From: Anniella stebbinsi | Lineage: Eukaryota > Chordata > Lepidosauria > Squamata > Anniellidae | DNA: 64,000 bases | Reading direction: 5' to 3' | Assembly: GCA_029215795.1 (NCBI GenBank) | Contig: JARDYH010000001.1 | Span: forward strand, 230,791,654 to 230,855,653 | Part shown: piece after piece, positions 31,099-42,587 of the stretch | Numbering within the stretch: the stretch's first letter is position 1 | How the letters are laid out: every line of letters begins with the position of its first letter | The notes under the pieces: generated by a model | What the model saw: the letters and a program-made list of their open reading frames with translations, nothing else | Told to the model about the DNA's origin: nothing | Databases searched by the model: none | Translations under genes and position numbers: made by a program

Positions 31099-31169
31099 TA
31101 GTGTGAAAGTCCCAGGGCTATGATCTGAAGGTTCATGAGGCAATGAGATTGCTGAAATTAAGCAAGTTG

Positions 31170-31470
31170 TAGGCTGACCAGATAAAATCCAGGTCAGGGC
31201 TCATGTAACTTTAACAGTTGTAGAGAAAAGGGAATTTCAGCCAGTGTCATTTGTATGCAATTAGTTCCTAGTGATATTCCCTCTTCATCACAACAGTTAA
31301 AGGTGACCAGATACAAAAGAAGGCAGGGCCCCTGCAACTTTAACTGTTGTGATGAAGAGGGAATTTCACCAGGAACTAATTGCATACAAATGACACTGGC
31401 TGAAATTCCCTTTTCTCTTCGACTGTTAAAGTTACATGAGCCCTGACCTGGATTTTATCTGGTCAGCCTA
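31170..31470. mobile_element. hAT-type palindromic MITE, copy 3 (19-bp internal deletion)
   Basis: The ends are TAGGCTGACCAGATAAAATC and its complement. A perfect 8-bp duplication GCAAGTTG flanks it (31162-31169, 31471-31478). It is 301 bp because about 19 bp are missing near the centre, where AAAGGTGACCAGAT joins directly. It lies 400 bp from copy 2. Confidence 0.93.
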
Positions 31471-31478
31471 GCAAGTTG

Positions 31479-31854
31479 GGTCAACATGGGAGGCTGCTTG
31501 AATACTCTATCTATGCTGCTAGTAGGAGCAGCTAGATTTCAACAGGCAGCCACTGTATTAATTTCCCCACAATGCCCTGGGGCATTGCTATATTGAGAAC
31601 TTCATGCACTGTGAGAAGTTTAACCTAGCGGATGGCTTCCCAGACCCAGCTGCTGACACTTGCCCCACGAGTTCGCCAAGCGCTGCTCGTCTGACCCTGT
31701 TCCGGGAGCCAGACTGGCAAAGCGCTTGACAAAGCACACTATGCCATTCCTGTAGCCGGGGGAATTGCACACTTTCCAGAGGCCCTGGTGAGTGTGCTTT
31801 GCAACCTCTGTGTCAATTGAGGCCTTAAAGAGCCTCTAAATCCAAGGTTTTAAG
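31479..31854. other. Unassigned stretch
   Basis: No recognised element. GC content rises toward the palindrome cluster that follows. Confidence 0.4.
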
Positions 31855-32140
31855 AGGGCCTTTAAGGCCATGATTGGCATGGTAGGGGGAAACACGATTT
31901 CCCCAAGGTTAGGGAAACAACGTATTTCCTCTCTTCACTCTAATGGAGGCCACCACCATTAGAGTGGAGGGGGGAAATATACGATTTCCTCAGCCTTGGG
32001 GAAATCGTGTTTCTCCCCCTCCACCGATGGGGGCCTTAAAGTGCGTGGGGAATAGAAATGCAATTTCCCCAAAGCTGGGGAAATTGCATATTTCCTCCTG
32101 TTGCGTTAATGGCGGCTGCTATTAATGCAGCAGGGGAAAA
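31855..32140. repeat. Cluster of nested and adjacent hairpins
   Basis: Outer arms: GGGGGAAACACGATTTCCCC (31885-31904) pairs with 31998-32018 with one mismatch, with TTTAAGGCC/GGCCTTAAA outside. Inner arms: CACTCTAATGG (31936-31946) pairs perfectly with 31956-31966. A separate perfect hairpin follows: ATGCAATTTCCCCA (32058-32071) and its complement (32076-32089) around AAGC. A last small one lies near 32115-32132. All share an AAATCGT/AAATTGCAT plus CCCC theme, suggesting successive foldback duplications. No termini of a known family were found. Confidence 0.7.
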
Positions 32141-32559
32141 GAACAAAGGGGGCATGCAGGTCAAGAACTGCACTCCTTTGTACTTTGTCAGTGTTGTGGC
32201 AAAAATCCACCTGGCATGTCCACCTGGGCCCATGAGGGCGAGACCCGCAGGCATCAAACAGGAGCCAGTCTTGAATCCCAGTAGCTGTGTGAGGGTGATA
32301 GGTGTTGATGTCAGCCTTGCCCAACCTGTAGCTTTCATGGCAGGGATAAGCAATCAAAATAGGGTGGCTCTTGTAATGAATGGACAAGTGCACAGCCACC
32401 ACTCCCCAATCCCATTGTTTTCTCCTATCTGTGATCAGGGGGTTCTTTTGGAAGGGAGAGCAATGTGCAAGGGAATCCCTTTGTTGTCTCCAATTACAGC
32501 TTGGAGATAAGAAGGGGATTCCTCTGCTTGCCTCCTCTCAAAATCCCCAGTAGCATCCA
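32141..32559. other. Unassigned stretch
   Basis: Overlapping open frames on both strands (32058-32510 plus, 32036-32402 minus) reflect moderate GC content and the palindromes at the left. No domain is recognised. Confidence 0.35.
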
Positions 32560-32700
32560 GGCTAGGGGTGCTTGAGGAATAGGCAGGGCTTGGGGAGGGC
32601 AGTGGGCAGGGGCTGTGTAGAGTGCTCAAGTTTCCATGGGCTGGAGGGGCAACCTCCATGGGCTGGATTAGACCCACAGGCTAGAAGTTTCCCACCTATC
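32560..32700. mobile_element. Possible hAT-type element fragment
   Basis: GGGCTGGATTAGACCCACAG and CTAGAAGTTTCCCACC resemble the right end of CAGGGGTGGGAAAC-type hAT elements. The left end was not found. Confidence 0.3.
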
Positions 32701-33844
32701 TTTTAAGGTATTAAAAAGCCATGTGCACAGATCCTTGTGTATTTCATTTTAAGAGATTCACACACACTCCTCACCTGTTTATTTATGTGAGCCTTAAAGG
32801 TCTTTTCCTCCCTCCCTAAGGAAGCTGTGCTCACACAGAAGAGTGGCAGTTCCTAATCTAAAAAGCCCAACTACAGTACACTCAGAGTATATAAGCGAGC
32901 GCAAACTTCTGTGAGGGAGAAACGGATCCATAGCCTTCTGTACATTAAGCATAAGTGAACAGTACAGAAGTATGCCACATTTTCCTGAACCAGCCCTAGA
33001 GGAATATTAACACTGCTTGCCTTTGTTTAATGAAACCTTAGTGTTGGTGCTTTTGGCGACGGCTTAAGCTGAGGAGAATTTAAGGCATTCAAAAATTATA
33101 AGAACATCAACACTTCTTCGCCCACAGCTTCTCATGCTAGTAGAATGATCTTAAAAGTCTAGGGAATTGCAAGGTGCACAATACCAGCTGCAAAGAGTAA
33201 TAATAAGCATCATATAGTCTACCATTTATGCAGGTTATTGGAGTCACTCCAGATGACATCTCTCTCCCAAAATTGATTTCTGAGCCTGGTTGTTACTTTA
33301 GTCTTTACTCCATCCACTGATATTATTTCCTGCCATTAATCCCTTTACTATTGTCTTTCAGAAGGCATAAGATGATTCCTTCCTTAAACTTTGCACATGG
33401 TAAGCCATCCCCTCCTCCGCCACTGCTCCCTCCTGACATAATTATAATGGTCTGTGAAGCTCTGTCAACATGGGAACTGTAGAGCAATCTCTAAAGTGAT
33501 ACTTAACTTCCTTCCTCAGGATATCACCTCAGGCTCTGAGGGAAACTACCCTTCACTGTCCCCATCATCCCCCAAGGCATCGAACAGAAACCTTCCCCCC
33601 CCCCTAACTATGCAATACAATGACATATTTATAGTGCTATGAGAGTCATCACTTTGTGGGAGGTATCTTATGCAAACCTCCACATGTGGCTCAAAATATT
33701 CATTTACCAAAATCAAAGGATGTCTCAGAAACAAGGGCAGGGTAGCACACTATAATCAACTCAGGACTCCTGCAGAAACTGGAAGCCCCATGTTGAATTC
33801 TCTCTTCTATACCTTATAATAAAACTGACTTTATGCATCACAAA
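32701..33844. other. Unassigned stretch
   Basis: No supported feature. AGTATATAAGC at 32886-32896 looks like a TATA box, but nothing around it supports a promoter. Confidence 0.4.
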
Positions 33845-33981
33845 CAGGATCAACACTACTGCTTTAAAACGGTTTTAAATGGTTTATAACAGTAGTGACA
33901 ACTGTTGGGGCCCAGGACACACTCCATATACAGTTTTCAAAACGTTTTCAAAGTGTTGTATCCTGCTTGGTCTAGATTGGT
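33845..33981. mobile_element. TIR MITE (TCTACAC family), inverted copy
   Basis: It aligns in reverse with 23759-23884: ACTACTGCTTTAAAACGG, GTAGTGACAACTGTTGGGGC, CATATACAGTTTTCAAAAC and CCTGCTTGGTCTAGAT. The ends are worn (ATCAACAC, TCTAGATTGG). Confidence 0.7.
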
Positions 33982-34126
33982 CTACATTTTCCCATCCCCA
34001 CTCTACATCAAAGCTGGGAAAATGTGCAACATAATGACAGGATACGAGTAGGTTAATTTTAGAGCACATAATGGAATGGCAGAAATCAATACAGGGCTGC
34101 CAGTTTCAGTGGCAGCCTCATGTTGG

Positions 34127-34272
34127 CATAGACTGAGTTAGGTCATTAGTCCATCTAGCTCTTCTCCAGACTTCCAGACAGGAGTCTTTCCCTGCCCAAT
34201 CTGAAAATACCAGAGATTGAACCTGAGACTTCCTACATGCATGACGTGCTCTGCCACTCAGCTATGGTCTCG
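34127..34272 (-). mobile_element. tRNA-derived SINE, minus strand
   Basis: On the minus strand, GACCATAGCTGAGTGGCAGA fits box A and AGTCTCAGGTTCAATCTCTG fits box B. The 3' part carries CTAGATGGACTAATGACCTA and ACTCAGTCTATGCC, matching the tail style of the SINE at 29424. The copies are diverged. Confidence 0.75.
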
Positions 34273-34903
34273 CTGTTCTACCTTAAAGAAAAACTCTGAG
34301 TTGCACTGGGTCTGTAGACTTATCTGAGGAAACAAACCTGGCCTGCACTCTGCGAAAAACATTACTCGAGTAAATATTTGTTACCTGTTCAGTCACTACT
34401 TTGGTTGAGGCCTTAATAACACGTTCCCCTATTACAAAAGTGTGCAGGTTATATTACACTGGATAATTACAATGTGTGATGTTTACTGGAGAAACTGACA
34501 TGCACATCATGGTGGTATTGCCATTTCCTCCACTGCTTTATTAATGCAAACCTATGCCCGTGCTGGGTTTATAATCAGTAGTTGAAGATCACATGACCTT
34601 GTAGCTGCATTTGCCTTTAACAGTTGTTTTAACTAACTTGAAATGTTAACATGTGTGTCATATGGATGATGTCACTTGCTTTTTAATTTTCCTTGATGGC
34701 TAAAGAAATCATGTAATTGGAACTTCCTTTATTTATTGTTCACTTTCATGTCAAAATCCTACTTAAAATCATAGTCATAGTTAAGAATGAGATGGCTGAG
34801 CATGTGCAATGTTTGGTTTGTTTGAGTCTTTTGAATGCTCTGCACTACCCAGACAAATGCATTTCTCAGCAGCTTCAGCACACCTGCTTTTAGCAACATG
34901 TCA
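34273..34903. other. Unassigned stretch
   Basis: AT-rich sequence with no recognisable element. Confidence 0.45.
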
Positions 34904-34908
34904 CCCTG

Positions 34909-36281
34909 TGTCGTGACCTAAGCCCACCCCAGGCTTCTGCTCACGAACTTTAGGCAAACTGACACACTCCAAAATGGTGAGACCTCTTTTATTGTGAAAA
35001 CACATGGAATTCAAACATAACGGTTTAATTTCTGCATACATACACTTGAAGCTGAAGACGGACCAGATAGCTTTCAGGTACAATGGCTTAATGCAAACAG
35101 CAATCACTCAGGGGGAGATGTTTAGATAGGCTGACCATATGAAAAGGAGGACAGGGCTCATGTAACTTTAAGAGTTGTAGAGAAAAGGGAATTTCAGCCA
35201 GTGTCATTTGTATGCAATTAGTTTCTGGTGGAATTCCCTCTTCATCACAGTGATGAAGAGGGAATTTCACCAGGAACTAATTGCATACAAATGACACTGG
35301 CTGAAATTCCCTTTTCTCCACAACTGTTAAAGTTACATGAGCCCTGTCCTCCTTTTCATATGGTCAACCTAGTTTAGAGTTGGCCCCTGTCCCATGCAAA
35401 CAGTCAGCAGCGGCCACACACACTGACTCATCAGGAACACGAGCATAACTCAAGGAGAAACTCCAGCATAGAGGTGCATGAAGTCTGACAGAACACAGAT
35501 CTATCTTGTACCAAACCAGACTCAGCCTGCCAGAACCACTGAGCTGATCACGTAAGCAAGATGTCAGGGCACGAACTTCTTCGACCTAGGAAACCCCTCT
35601 GCCTGTAACAAAAAGTTCTGAGAGGAGGCTCTCTCGCAGGTCTCACACACACACACACAATTCCAGAACAGCAACCATCAGCCTCGGAGCTTCCCTGTGC
35701 CTATACTTTGGCTCCATGCAGGGAAGGCTATCACTCAGGCCATAGAACACGAATCCAGAACAGTAATCTGCAAGTCCAAATCTATGAAAAGCCTCAGAGC
35801 ACTTTTCATGGCACAGTTCTTAGAAATTCCAAGTCCAAATAGCAATAGAACATGTACAGAGTGCATCCAACATCTCCAAACCAGATAGAATCCCCAAAAC
35901 ATGAGGAGTTTCATGGCAAGTGTAGATGATTCCTAGCAAAGGACCTACCCTTTGCTCATTCCACTATACAGAATGGAAGCTGGCTAATTCCAAGCCACTT
36001 TGACAGACAAGGCTTCAGGCCCGTAACCCAAACTCAAGTGCCAACAGGGCGGCACAGTTCAACCTCCTCTTGATGACGACACTATGTGAGAGACAACTTG
36101 CAAGATAGCTCCCACCTTTTCTAAACATACATTCGTTCTCAAAGAACCTCAAGGCCTCGGCTAGCAGCCACAGATAAGCACAGAATAGAGACAGACTTTC
36201 TCACAACAATTGCCAAGCCTTCAACTCACAATTCACCAGGCCAGCCTAGTGAATTGTCTATGAAGCACCTGACATTCGACA
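34909..36281 (-). mobile_element. Solo LTR of an endogenous retrovirus-like element
   Basis: The segment begins TGTCG and ends CGACA, and a perfect 5-bp duplication CCCTG lies on both sides (34904-34908, 36282-36286). Read on the minus strand there is an AATAAA signal (plus-strand TTTATT at 34988-34993) about 80 bases before the LTR 3' end, fitting a short R-U5. The hAT palindrome at 35127-35371 is inserted in it; without that the LTR is about 1.1 kb. No internal genes remain, as expected after recombination between two LTRs. The class cannot be fixed from the LTR alone; a 5-bp duplication fits several. Confidence 0.78.
35127..35371. mobile_element. hAT-type palindromic MITE, copy 4 (centre deleted)
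   Basis: It starts TAGGCTGACCATATG and ends CATATGGTCAACCTA. The middle 75 or so bases are lost, leaving GAATTCCCTCTTCATCAC (35231-35248) and its near-perfect complement (35250-35267) separated by a single A. GTTTAGA flanks both sides (35120-35126 and 35372-35378), one base short of a full hAT duplication. It sits inside the solo LTR. Confidence 0.88.
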
Positions 36282-36287
36282 CCCTGC

Positions 36288-36610
36288 GGGTAGAGATGGG
36301 GGAGAAATTCATTCAGTTTACTTTTTTGATGCAAACTTATCTAACTTCATTCTTTAAACCGCTATGAGAACTGAAATTCAGTGATCTTTCTAAATGTGTA
36401 CTTTTCAGAATTTTGTAATGGAATTCTCCAATTTAAAAAATGCAAACAAAAATGCATATAGTAAGGGAAATAATATAAAAAATTATTCATATAAGAAAAA
36501 AATAGTGGCAAAACTGTATTCAGATTATAAACAAAAATGCATGTATTAGGAAAAATATGCACAAAAATGCTTATGAATCTTCATTTGGACTATTTAAAAA
36601 TCTCAGCGTT
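36288..36610. repeat. AT-rich degenerate repeat
   Basis: It starts TAGAGATGGGGGAGAAATTC and is packed with AAAAATGCATA-type motifs (36440-36575). It belongs to the AGGGATG / AAATGCA style also seen at 2120, 26525 and 52615. It begins immediately after the solo LTR. Confidence 0.45.
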
Positions 36611-36619
36611 TGGGATGAA

Positions 36620-36800
36620 TAGGGTGACCATATGGAAAGGAGGACAAGGCTCCTTTATCTTTAACAGTTGTATAGAAAAGGGAATTTCAGCAGGTGTCAT
36701 TTGAAGGCATGCAGCACCTGGTGAAATTCCCCTCTTCATCATAACAGTTAAAGCTGCAGGAGCTAGACTAGAGTGACCAGATACAAAAGAGGACAGAGCA
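36620..36800. mobile_element. hAT-type palindromic MITE, copy 5 (right half missing)
   Basis: TAGGGTGACCATATGGAAAG, the AACAGTTGTATAGAAAAGGG arm and CTAGAGTGACCAGATACAAA are present; sequence leaves the family after GAGGACAGAGCAGG. The mirror half is absent, so no duplication can be tested. Confidence 0.8.
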
Positions 36801-39029
36801 GGGGTGAACGGAATGCAAGACTGGAGAAACAACTTAAGATTGGAAAAATGAGAAACTGAGAGAAATTGAAATAGAAAGTTTTGTCTAACCCTGCCTGCAG
36901 CTGCTTTTCATTTTTGTTGTGATCAGAGTTACATTGCCCATTTAATCCATTCAGGTGGGTACTTGTTTTCAAAGTTAGGGAAACACACAATGTGCTGTTA
37001 AGCTCAGCCCAATTCAGGTGTTCAGAAAGGGTTTAAAATCAATGTCCCTCATCATGTTTGTCATCCTCAAGGCATGGAAGGCAACACTCTGAAGAGAAGA
37101 GGCTTTCCACATGAGCCAGAATGTAGAAAACCCACAAGTTGTGGGAGACAAAAATGAAGAGGGAGAAGGATGGGGCTGGAAGACTCACACATTGATTTTA
37201 AACCCTTCCTGAAGGCCTGAATAGGGCTCATATGATTGGCCTTTCTGAGCATCTTCAGACAGGGGGAGATCGCATTTCCTTACCGGCGCATACCGTCACT
37301 CTTGCTTCCTGCTTTCTTCCATTTTGGGAACGAGCTGAAATTACATGGGGAAAGACAGCAGAGATCACAGGCCCATACAGATCAATGGGAACACCCCTCT
37401 AGTGGGCATTTTACAGTGCAATTTTCCTACACATGGCAGGAAATACAGTCTTATTTCCCAAAAGTTGGATTTTCTGTGGATTAAATTACAATGCTAAAAC
37501 CGGGCAATAGAGCGGGAGATGCTAAGGAGGATCACTGCATCATCAAAATGAAGATCCAAGAGTGGCCAGTCGCTAGTGTATGATAAAACACTCTTCTGAA
37601 CAAGCTCACTGTGTTCTTGGTTTTTGTTTATTACATAATAGCTGTGGGGGAGGGAACCCATATCACGACCACATCAGGGGCAAAGGGTTAGGCCTAGTGT
37701 TGTGCCAAAAATTTATCTCATTTTTTTTTCAACCATTCTCATTCAAATTGATAGAAAAGAAATTGCTTTTGAAAAGAAATTAAAAGGAGAAGAAAGGTTT
37801 GGAGAAATTCTCATGGGTTGTATTTGGTTTTCTTGTGTTAAACTTTATTTAGGGCATGGCTGAGGAGTGTGCAAGTGTCTTTCATTTTACAATAATCTCT
37901 CCAGCGTCCTATAGCCTCCTCAGCTTCCCACATTTCAGTTAAGGCCCAGGGGAAGACATTGTGAGGAAATTCCTCCCATAGGGTGCTTTTCAGATCAGGA
38001 AGTGCAGGCAGCCTGGGAGGCTGCAGAGCAATGGAGAGATGTGTGATTGAAGAATACGTACATAGCACCCTCAGCCACTTCGCAGTGATTAGGTAAGCTC
38101 AAAAACATCACACAAATACATTATAAAAGATCTTGTAAATGAGGCAGAACAATGGAAGCCTCTTTTATGGGGGAAGAAAATATTCAGGAATTTGGAGGAG
38201 AAATTCCCTGGATCTCGACACAAAAGTGCCCCTCTCACACCTGCATTGTGGTGAATGAAAAATGGGTGCCAGCCTGCCAATGCAGTTGATGCTGTTGCCA
38301 TTTGCAATGGTAGCACAAAATATCCCTAAAACCTTAGGAGAACTGTGCTACAACCCCTGCTGATGGTGAGCCCTATCTGTAAACATCTGTGAGAATTTCT
38401 CCTTCCCCTGAAGAAATAGAGTGAAGTTGTCCACCCAGTTTCCCTGCTGACAAAAGGCCATTTGCACACAGCTCTAGTTAAACCTGGCTCTACTTCTCAA
38501 GCGGCTGCTACTGAATAAACAAAAACAAAGCACACAGGAGCCTATTGTGTGCTTGCCATCATTTCTAGTTTGGCCATAAAATAAATCTCAATTGGCCATT
38601 AACAATCTATTCTTAGATAAGATATTTTTCTTTGCTGTTGTTGTTGCTGCTGCTGCTGCTGAAGAACACAAATGGAGGGCAAAACTACACCTTTTGTGGT
38701 GCACCTGTAACTGAATCTCTCCTGATAGAATGTTCTGATCCTAAAAGTACTAATCAATGCCCCCATTTGGATCAGGGATGTCACATGGAGAAGCGATGTC
38801 TAATTGTTTCCCCTTTTGCTGCGGAGGGCACATTCCAATTTGGAGGGGGCAGTGCTGCATTTAAGGAGGAGAAAATTCCATCAGGCAATCCAAAGATGAA
38901 TGTCCTATGCAACATCTAACTAGGCCTTCAGCTCACATTCGAAATCTCTCATTACTTTACTTCACAGTATGATTCTTACAGTACAAATTGTCCTGACAAG
39001 TAAACCTCTCTAGAACACCACTCCACGCT
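36801..39029. other. Unassigned stretch
   Basis: About 2.2 kb without a supported element. A triplet array (TTG/CTG)n lies at 38634-38661. The open frames at 37838-38068, 38089-38316 and 38632-38919 have no known motifs; the last one starts in the triplet array. Confidence 0.4.
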
Positions 39030-39680
39030 TCAGAGCACTTCAGCCACCCTTCATCAGAGGTTGGTTAAACTGAGGTGAAAGCGAATACTGGTTTTGCTTT
39101 TCCTTTCAATGTACATTCATAAGAAATAGTACATTTATAGATTATGAGAATAAGTCCAAATCAGGGTGCCCAGAAAAGCTGATATTTAAAATGTTGGAAA
39201 AGCTGTCATCATTTGAACAAACCTGTTCTCCCTTTCCTGGTATAACCTGCAATTTCCTGAATATGAGGAAATTTGCAAATTTCCGCAAATTTCCTCAAAA
39301 TTTGCAAATGGTATAACCTGCCATTAATTGCATTCTCTTTCCCATTGTCCAAAATTCACACTTATGGAAGGAAAGGAGACAATTTTTGCCTATTCTCCTT
39401 TCCCCCAGCAGCACCCCCTTGAAAGTTGGCTCTGAAAGGCTGAAGGACCCTACTGAGCAATGTGGGAAGTGATGTGGGATGCAGCTGGTGAAGGGGAATT
39501 GGCAACAATTGCTAGGGATGGATGAAACTGCCCAGCTCGCTTTCTTCCATATTTGAGTTTTTAAGATCCCAAATTCTTTCCATCCGAAATATGAAGAAAT
39601 TTGTGAATTTGAGTAAATTCTTATAAGAATACAAACAGAAATGAAATTTTCACTCATTTCATTTGCACCAGCCGAATTCA
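39030..39680 (+). repeat. Long direct repeat D, copy 1
   Basis: This block is collinear with 46535-47200. Shared strings include CATCAGAGGTTGGTTAAACT-type, TGTACATTCATAAGAAATAG, GAAAGTTGGCTCTGAAAGGC and ATATGAAGAAATTTGTGAAT. It carries an extra segment at about 39250-39300 with repeated AATTTGCAAATTTCC motifs. It is not coding; the minus-strand frame at 39295-39714 is partly shared with the other copy (46790-47119) only because the DNA is. Confidence 0.8.
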
Positions 39681-39854
39681 AGAAGCGTGCTATTCCCAGC
39701 ATGGAGAGGACCATGTTTCACCTGCTTGCTGTTAAAGTTAATGAGCCTGTCAGAAAAAAGAGGTGGCAACTAATTCACCACTGACATGGCTGAATGGCTG
39801 AATTACACAGGGATTCAAACCCAGACTTTTAAGAGCTAAGCACTAAAAGCCCTC

Positions 39855-40012
39855 AGTCTGGATGGACAAATTTGTCAGTTTTGGTTTCTCCAGATTTAAA
39901 TATTTTTAATCTCAAATTCTTTCTGTCCTGAATATGAGGAAATTTGCAAATTTTGGCAAATTGACATCAAAAACGAACTGAAATCAAACTCTTACTCATC
40001 CCTAGCAATGAC
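39855..40012. repeat. AGGGATG-type AT-rich repeat
   Basis: CTGGATGGACAAATTTGTCA at the left and TTACTCATCCCTAG at the right are loose inverted ends. The interior GAATATGAGGAAATTTGC is very like 39255-39275 and 39585-39605 in copy 1 of repeat D, so D itself probably contains a member of this family. Confidence 0.45.
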
Positions 40013-40149
40013 CTCCCTTCCCCCTTCCATGAGTATAAATCTCTGCTGGATTGCTGCCCCTTCTGCAAATGAAAGGAGTCCTTCTGTTTGTGGAAGAGCT
40101 TCTCTGGATCCAAGACATTCTGTTTATAAACTATGACTTTGTCTGTTTT

Positions 40150-40613
40150 GGTACATGATGGAACACCTCTCCTAACATGAACCTATCCAAACACTACACT
40201 CAACGTCTAAGGTCCTCTGCTAGGTGCCTACTCCGAGGGAGGCTAGGAAGACAGAAACAAGGGAGAGGGCCTTCTTGGTGATGGCTCCCAATTATGGAGT
40301 GATCTTCCCACAGAGGTCTGCCTGGTGCCAACATTGCTATCTTTTCGGCGCCATGCCAAGACTTCTCTGTTTTCTCAGGTATTTAGCAACATGTGATGAG
40401 TTTTAATCAATCCCAGATCTGGTTTTGGGTTTGGCTGACTGCTCAATGTTGTTTTTAGATGTATGTTGTCTTTGTGTATACTGTCTGTTTTACAATTTTA
40501 TGGTTTTAAATTTTGTATAGCATGTTTAATGTTTTAATCTTTTGTAAACCTGCCAGAAAGCTTTGGTTCTGGGGCGGTATAGAAATGTAATTAACAACAA
40601 CAACAACAACAAT
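40150..40613 (+). mobile_element. L2-type LINE, ORF2 C-terminus and 3' end
   Basis: The plus strand encodes broken ORF2 C-terminal motifs (a PTPREARKTETRERAF string at about 40224-40271), CATTGCTATCTTTTCGGCGC, then the 3' UTR and a terminal stem-like CCTGCCAGAAAGCTTTGGTT with GGGGCGG. The tail has become a (CAA)n array (40593-40613) rather than (AAAT)n. Confidence 0.83.
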
Positions 40614-41420
40614 TTGTGGAAATTGGGTGGATATAAAGGGGTCATAGTGTGGGTCAATTCTAAATTATGTCGTCATATCCTTGAGGACATCTTTTAATTT
40701 AATTTGCCAAATGTGTCTGCTCTTGTTTATAACTTGAAATACAATTTAAAAAAAATAAAAGAGCAATCGAGGTTGATCTGGTATCTTTTACATCAATTAA
40801 CATGGATTACAAATCACAGTCATGGGGAAACCCTAAGCACCTTTTTTCTTTTACCACATAATGCTGTGAGCTGAAGAGTGATGGAATGAAGTGCATTCAG
40901 CTGGCAACTCATTTGGATTAGTGATCTTGTGAACAATCCTAAAGAATTATCCTGTTCTACAGACGTTTGCAGGTTTGAGTGTTCCCGCTTCCTGTCCAGA
41001 CATCTACAATTATGATCAGCAGAGAAGGAAAAAGCATCTGTCTCTGGTCCTAGCTACATCATATATGGCCCATAAATCATGGAACCTAACACACTGTCAC
41101 CATATTGACTCAACAGGGGTGGTGTGGATGAAGAGAGATATTGACATTACACATAGGAATGTCTTCATTTTCTACCATATGTCTCCTCACTGTATATTTA
41201 CAGATTCAGTAAAGTATAACCAGTTGTTTTCAAGACAATAAAAAGTTCATTATATTGAAGCACATCCTTCCTATTGGTCCAGTGTTCTTATCAGTATGAT
41301 CTTACAAACAGGGTAATAATTATCAAGTCACATAATGACAAGATAAAATCAATTGCTGACTATTAAAGCTATTGTGTGCATTTGTATGCATTTTATGTTA
41401 AGTTTTATGATCTATAATAA
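40614..41420. other. Unassigned stretch
   Basis: No recognisable element or gene. Confidence 0.45.
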
Positions 41421-41560
41421 TCTATAATAATAAAAGAGGATGTCTGTCAGTGCCAAGACTATGAAACCAAGGCACCTGAAACTTGGAATAAAACAAGGGG
41501 ACCCTAAGGGTGTGCACTATAGGTTTATTTGCTTTTTAAAAAATGCATTAATGAATTTTA
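41421..41560 (+). mobile_element. Possible Helitron-like 5' region
   Basis: TCTATAATAATAAAAGAGGA followed by TGTCTGTCAG and, about 25 bp later, CACCTGAAACTTGGAATAAA resembles the start of several animal Helitrons, which begin TC and often carry ATAATAATAAAAG. No CTRR end with a 3' hairpin and no helicase or Rep sequence was found. The following 41561-42535 is otherwise unassigned. Confidence 0.3.
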
Positions 41561-42538
41561 ATATAACTGTGTGTTTGAAGTTTGCAGTAACCTCTCCAGT
41601 TACTAGGTGGCAGAATTCCCTTACCAGTGCATAGTTTTGAAGTTGATGCAGTTTGAAGCCAGGAGGAAGTGTTCAGAGGGACAGTTGTGTGGCTGCCCCT
41701 CCTTTTCCATGGGGATGCCTGTGATGTTCTACTGCTTATTGTTATAATGGTATTGCAAGGTTTGTTGTTTATGATAAGCATTTATTTATATGTATCTTTC
41801 AAAGAGTTAAGAATGCTAACAGTTAAGGTACTGTAAATGACTAGGCTAAAATGTACTTACTGTTTGTGGTTATTTGTCTTGGTAGGTATAGAGTGATTGG
41901 CTAGTTGTGGGGGAGTGCCTGGATTGGCTGGCTGTGTAAGAGTGGGAGGAGCTGGAGAGCAGTGGGTGTGTATTAATGGAGGCACAGTCATGCCTCCATT
42001 GTTAAGGGCCGTCAGTAAAAAACACATTCCGCCATGTTAAAGTGATAATTGGGGGGGGCATTCTAACAGCCATAAAATCGAAAATGTTTCATCAACCTTT
42101 CTGAAATTTACAGGTGCCAGAAAGAAATGTTTGTTTTACATTACCTGAAAATTTCAAGAAGATTGGTGAAAGATTGAGGGAAGGAGAGCAGTTTAAGGTA
42201 GAAAAGGAACACAAACCTGTCTCCCTGCTTTTGTCAAATGACTTTCAGTTTCCAAGTTTTGTGCTCACGATTTGCATAATTTCTAGAGCCTTATTAATTA
42301 ATCCAGTGGTGGGGTCGTCTTCCTCCTTCACTGTAGTTGGTGGAAAGCTTTTCGTTTTTTAAAAATTCCCTTCGGTTGATTTTTAAGGAATATTTTAACC
42401 TGTCATTCAAGTCAATGCTTCCCTCATAGCGCGAGGCACGCTCAGTAACGTCGCTCTCCCCCCTCCCTCCTCCCTCCTGCCTTAGAATGTGGGGTGGGTG
42501 GGTGAAATGGCCGCTGCCTCTAGCACAGACCTTTTGAG

Positions 42539-42587
42539 AGAAGAAGAAGAAGAAGAAGAAGAAGAAGAAGAAGAAGAAGAAGAAGAG
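42539..42587 (+). repeat. (GAA)n triplet microsatellite
   Basis: About 16 uninterrupted GAA/AAG units. Long purine triplets can form triplex DNA. Poly-serine, poly-leucine and poly-phenylalanine frames on the minus strand here are its translations. Confidence 0.97.

Noticed and set aside
32886..32896. TATA-like AGTATATAAGC as a promoter
   Set aside because: No initiator, CpG-rich context or downstream exon is visible; such strings are common in AT-rich DNA.
38632..38919. 95-codon frame starting with a leucine run resembling a signal peptide
   Set aside because: The leucine run is a (TTG/CTG)n microsatellite; the rest has no recognisable features.
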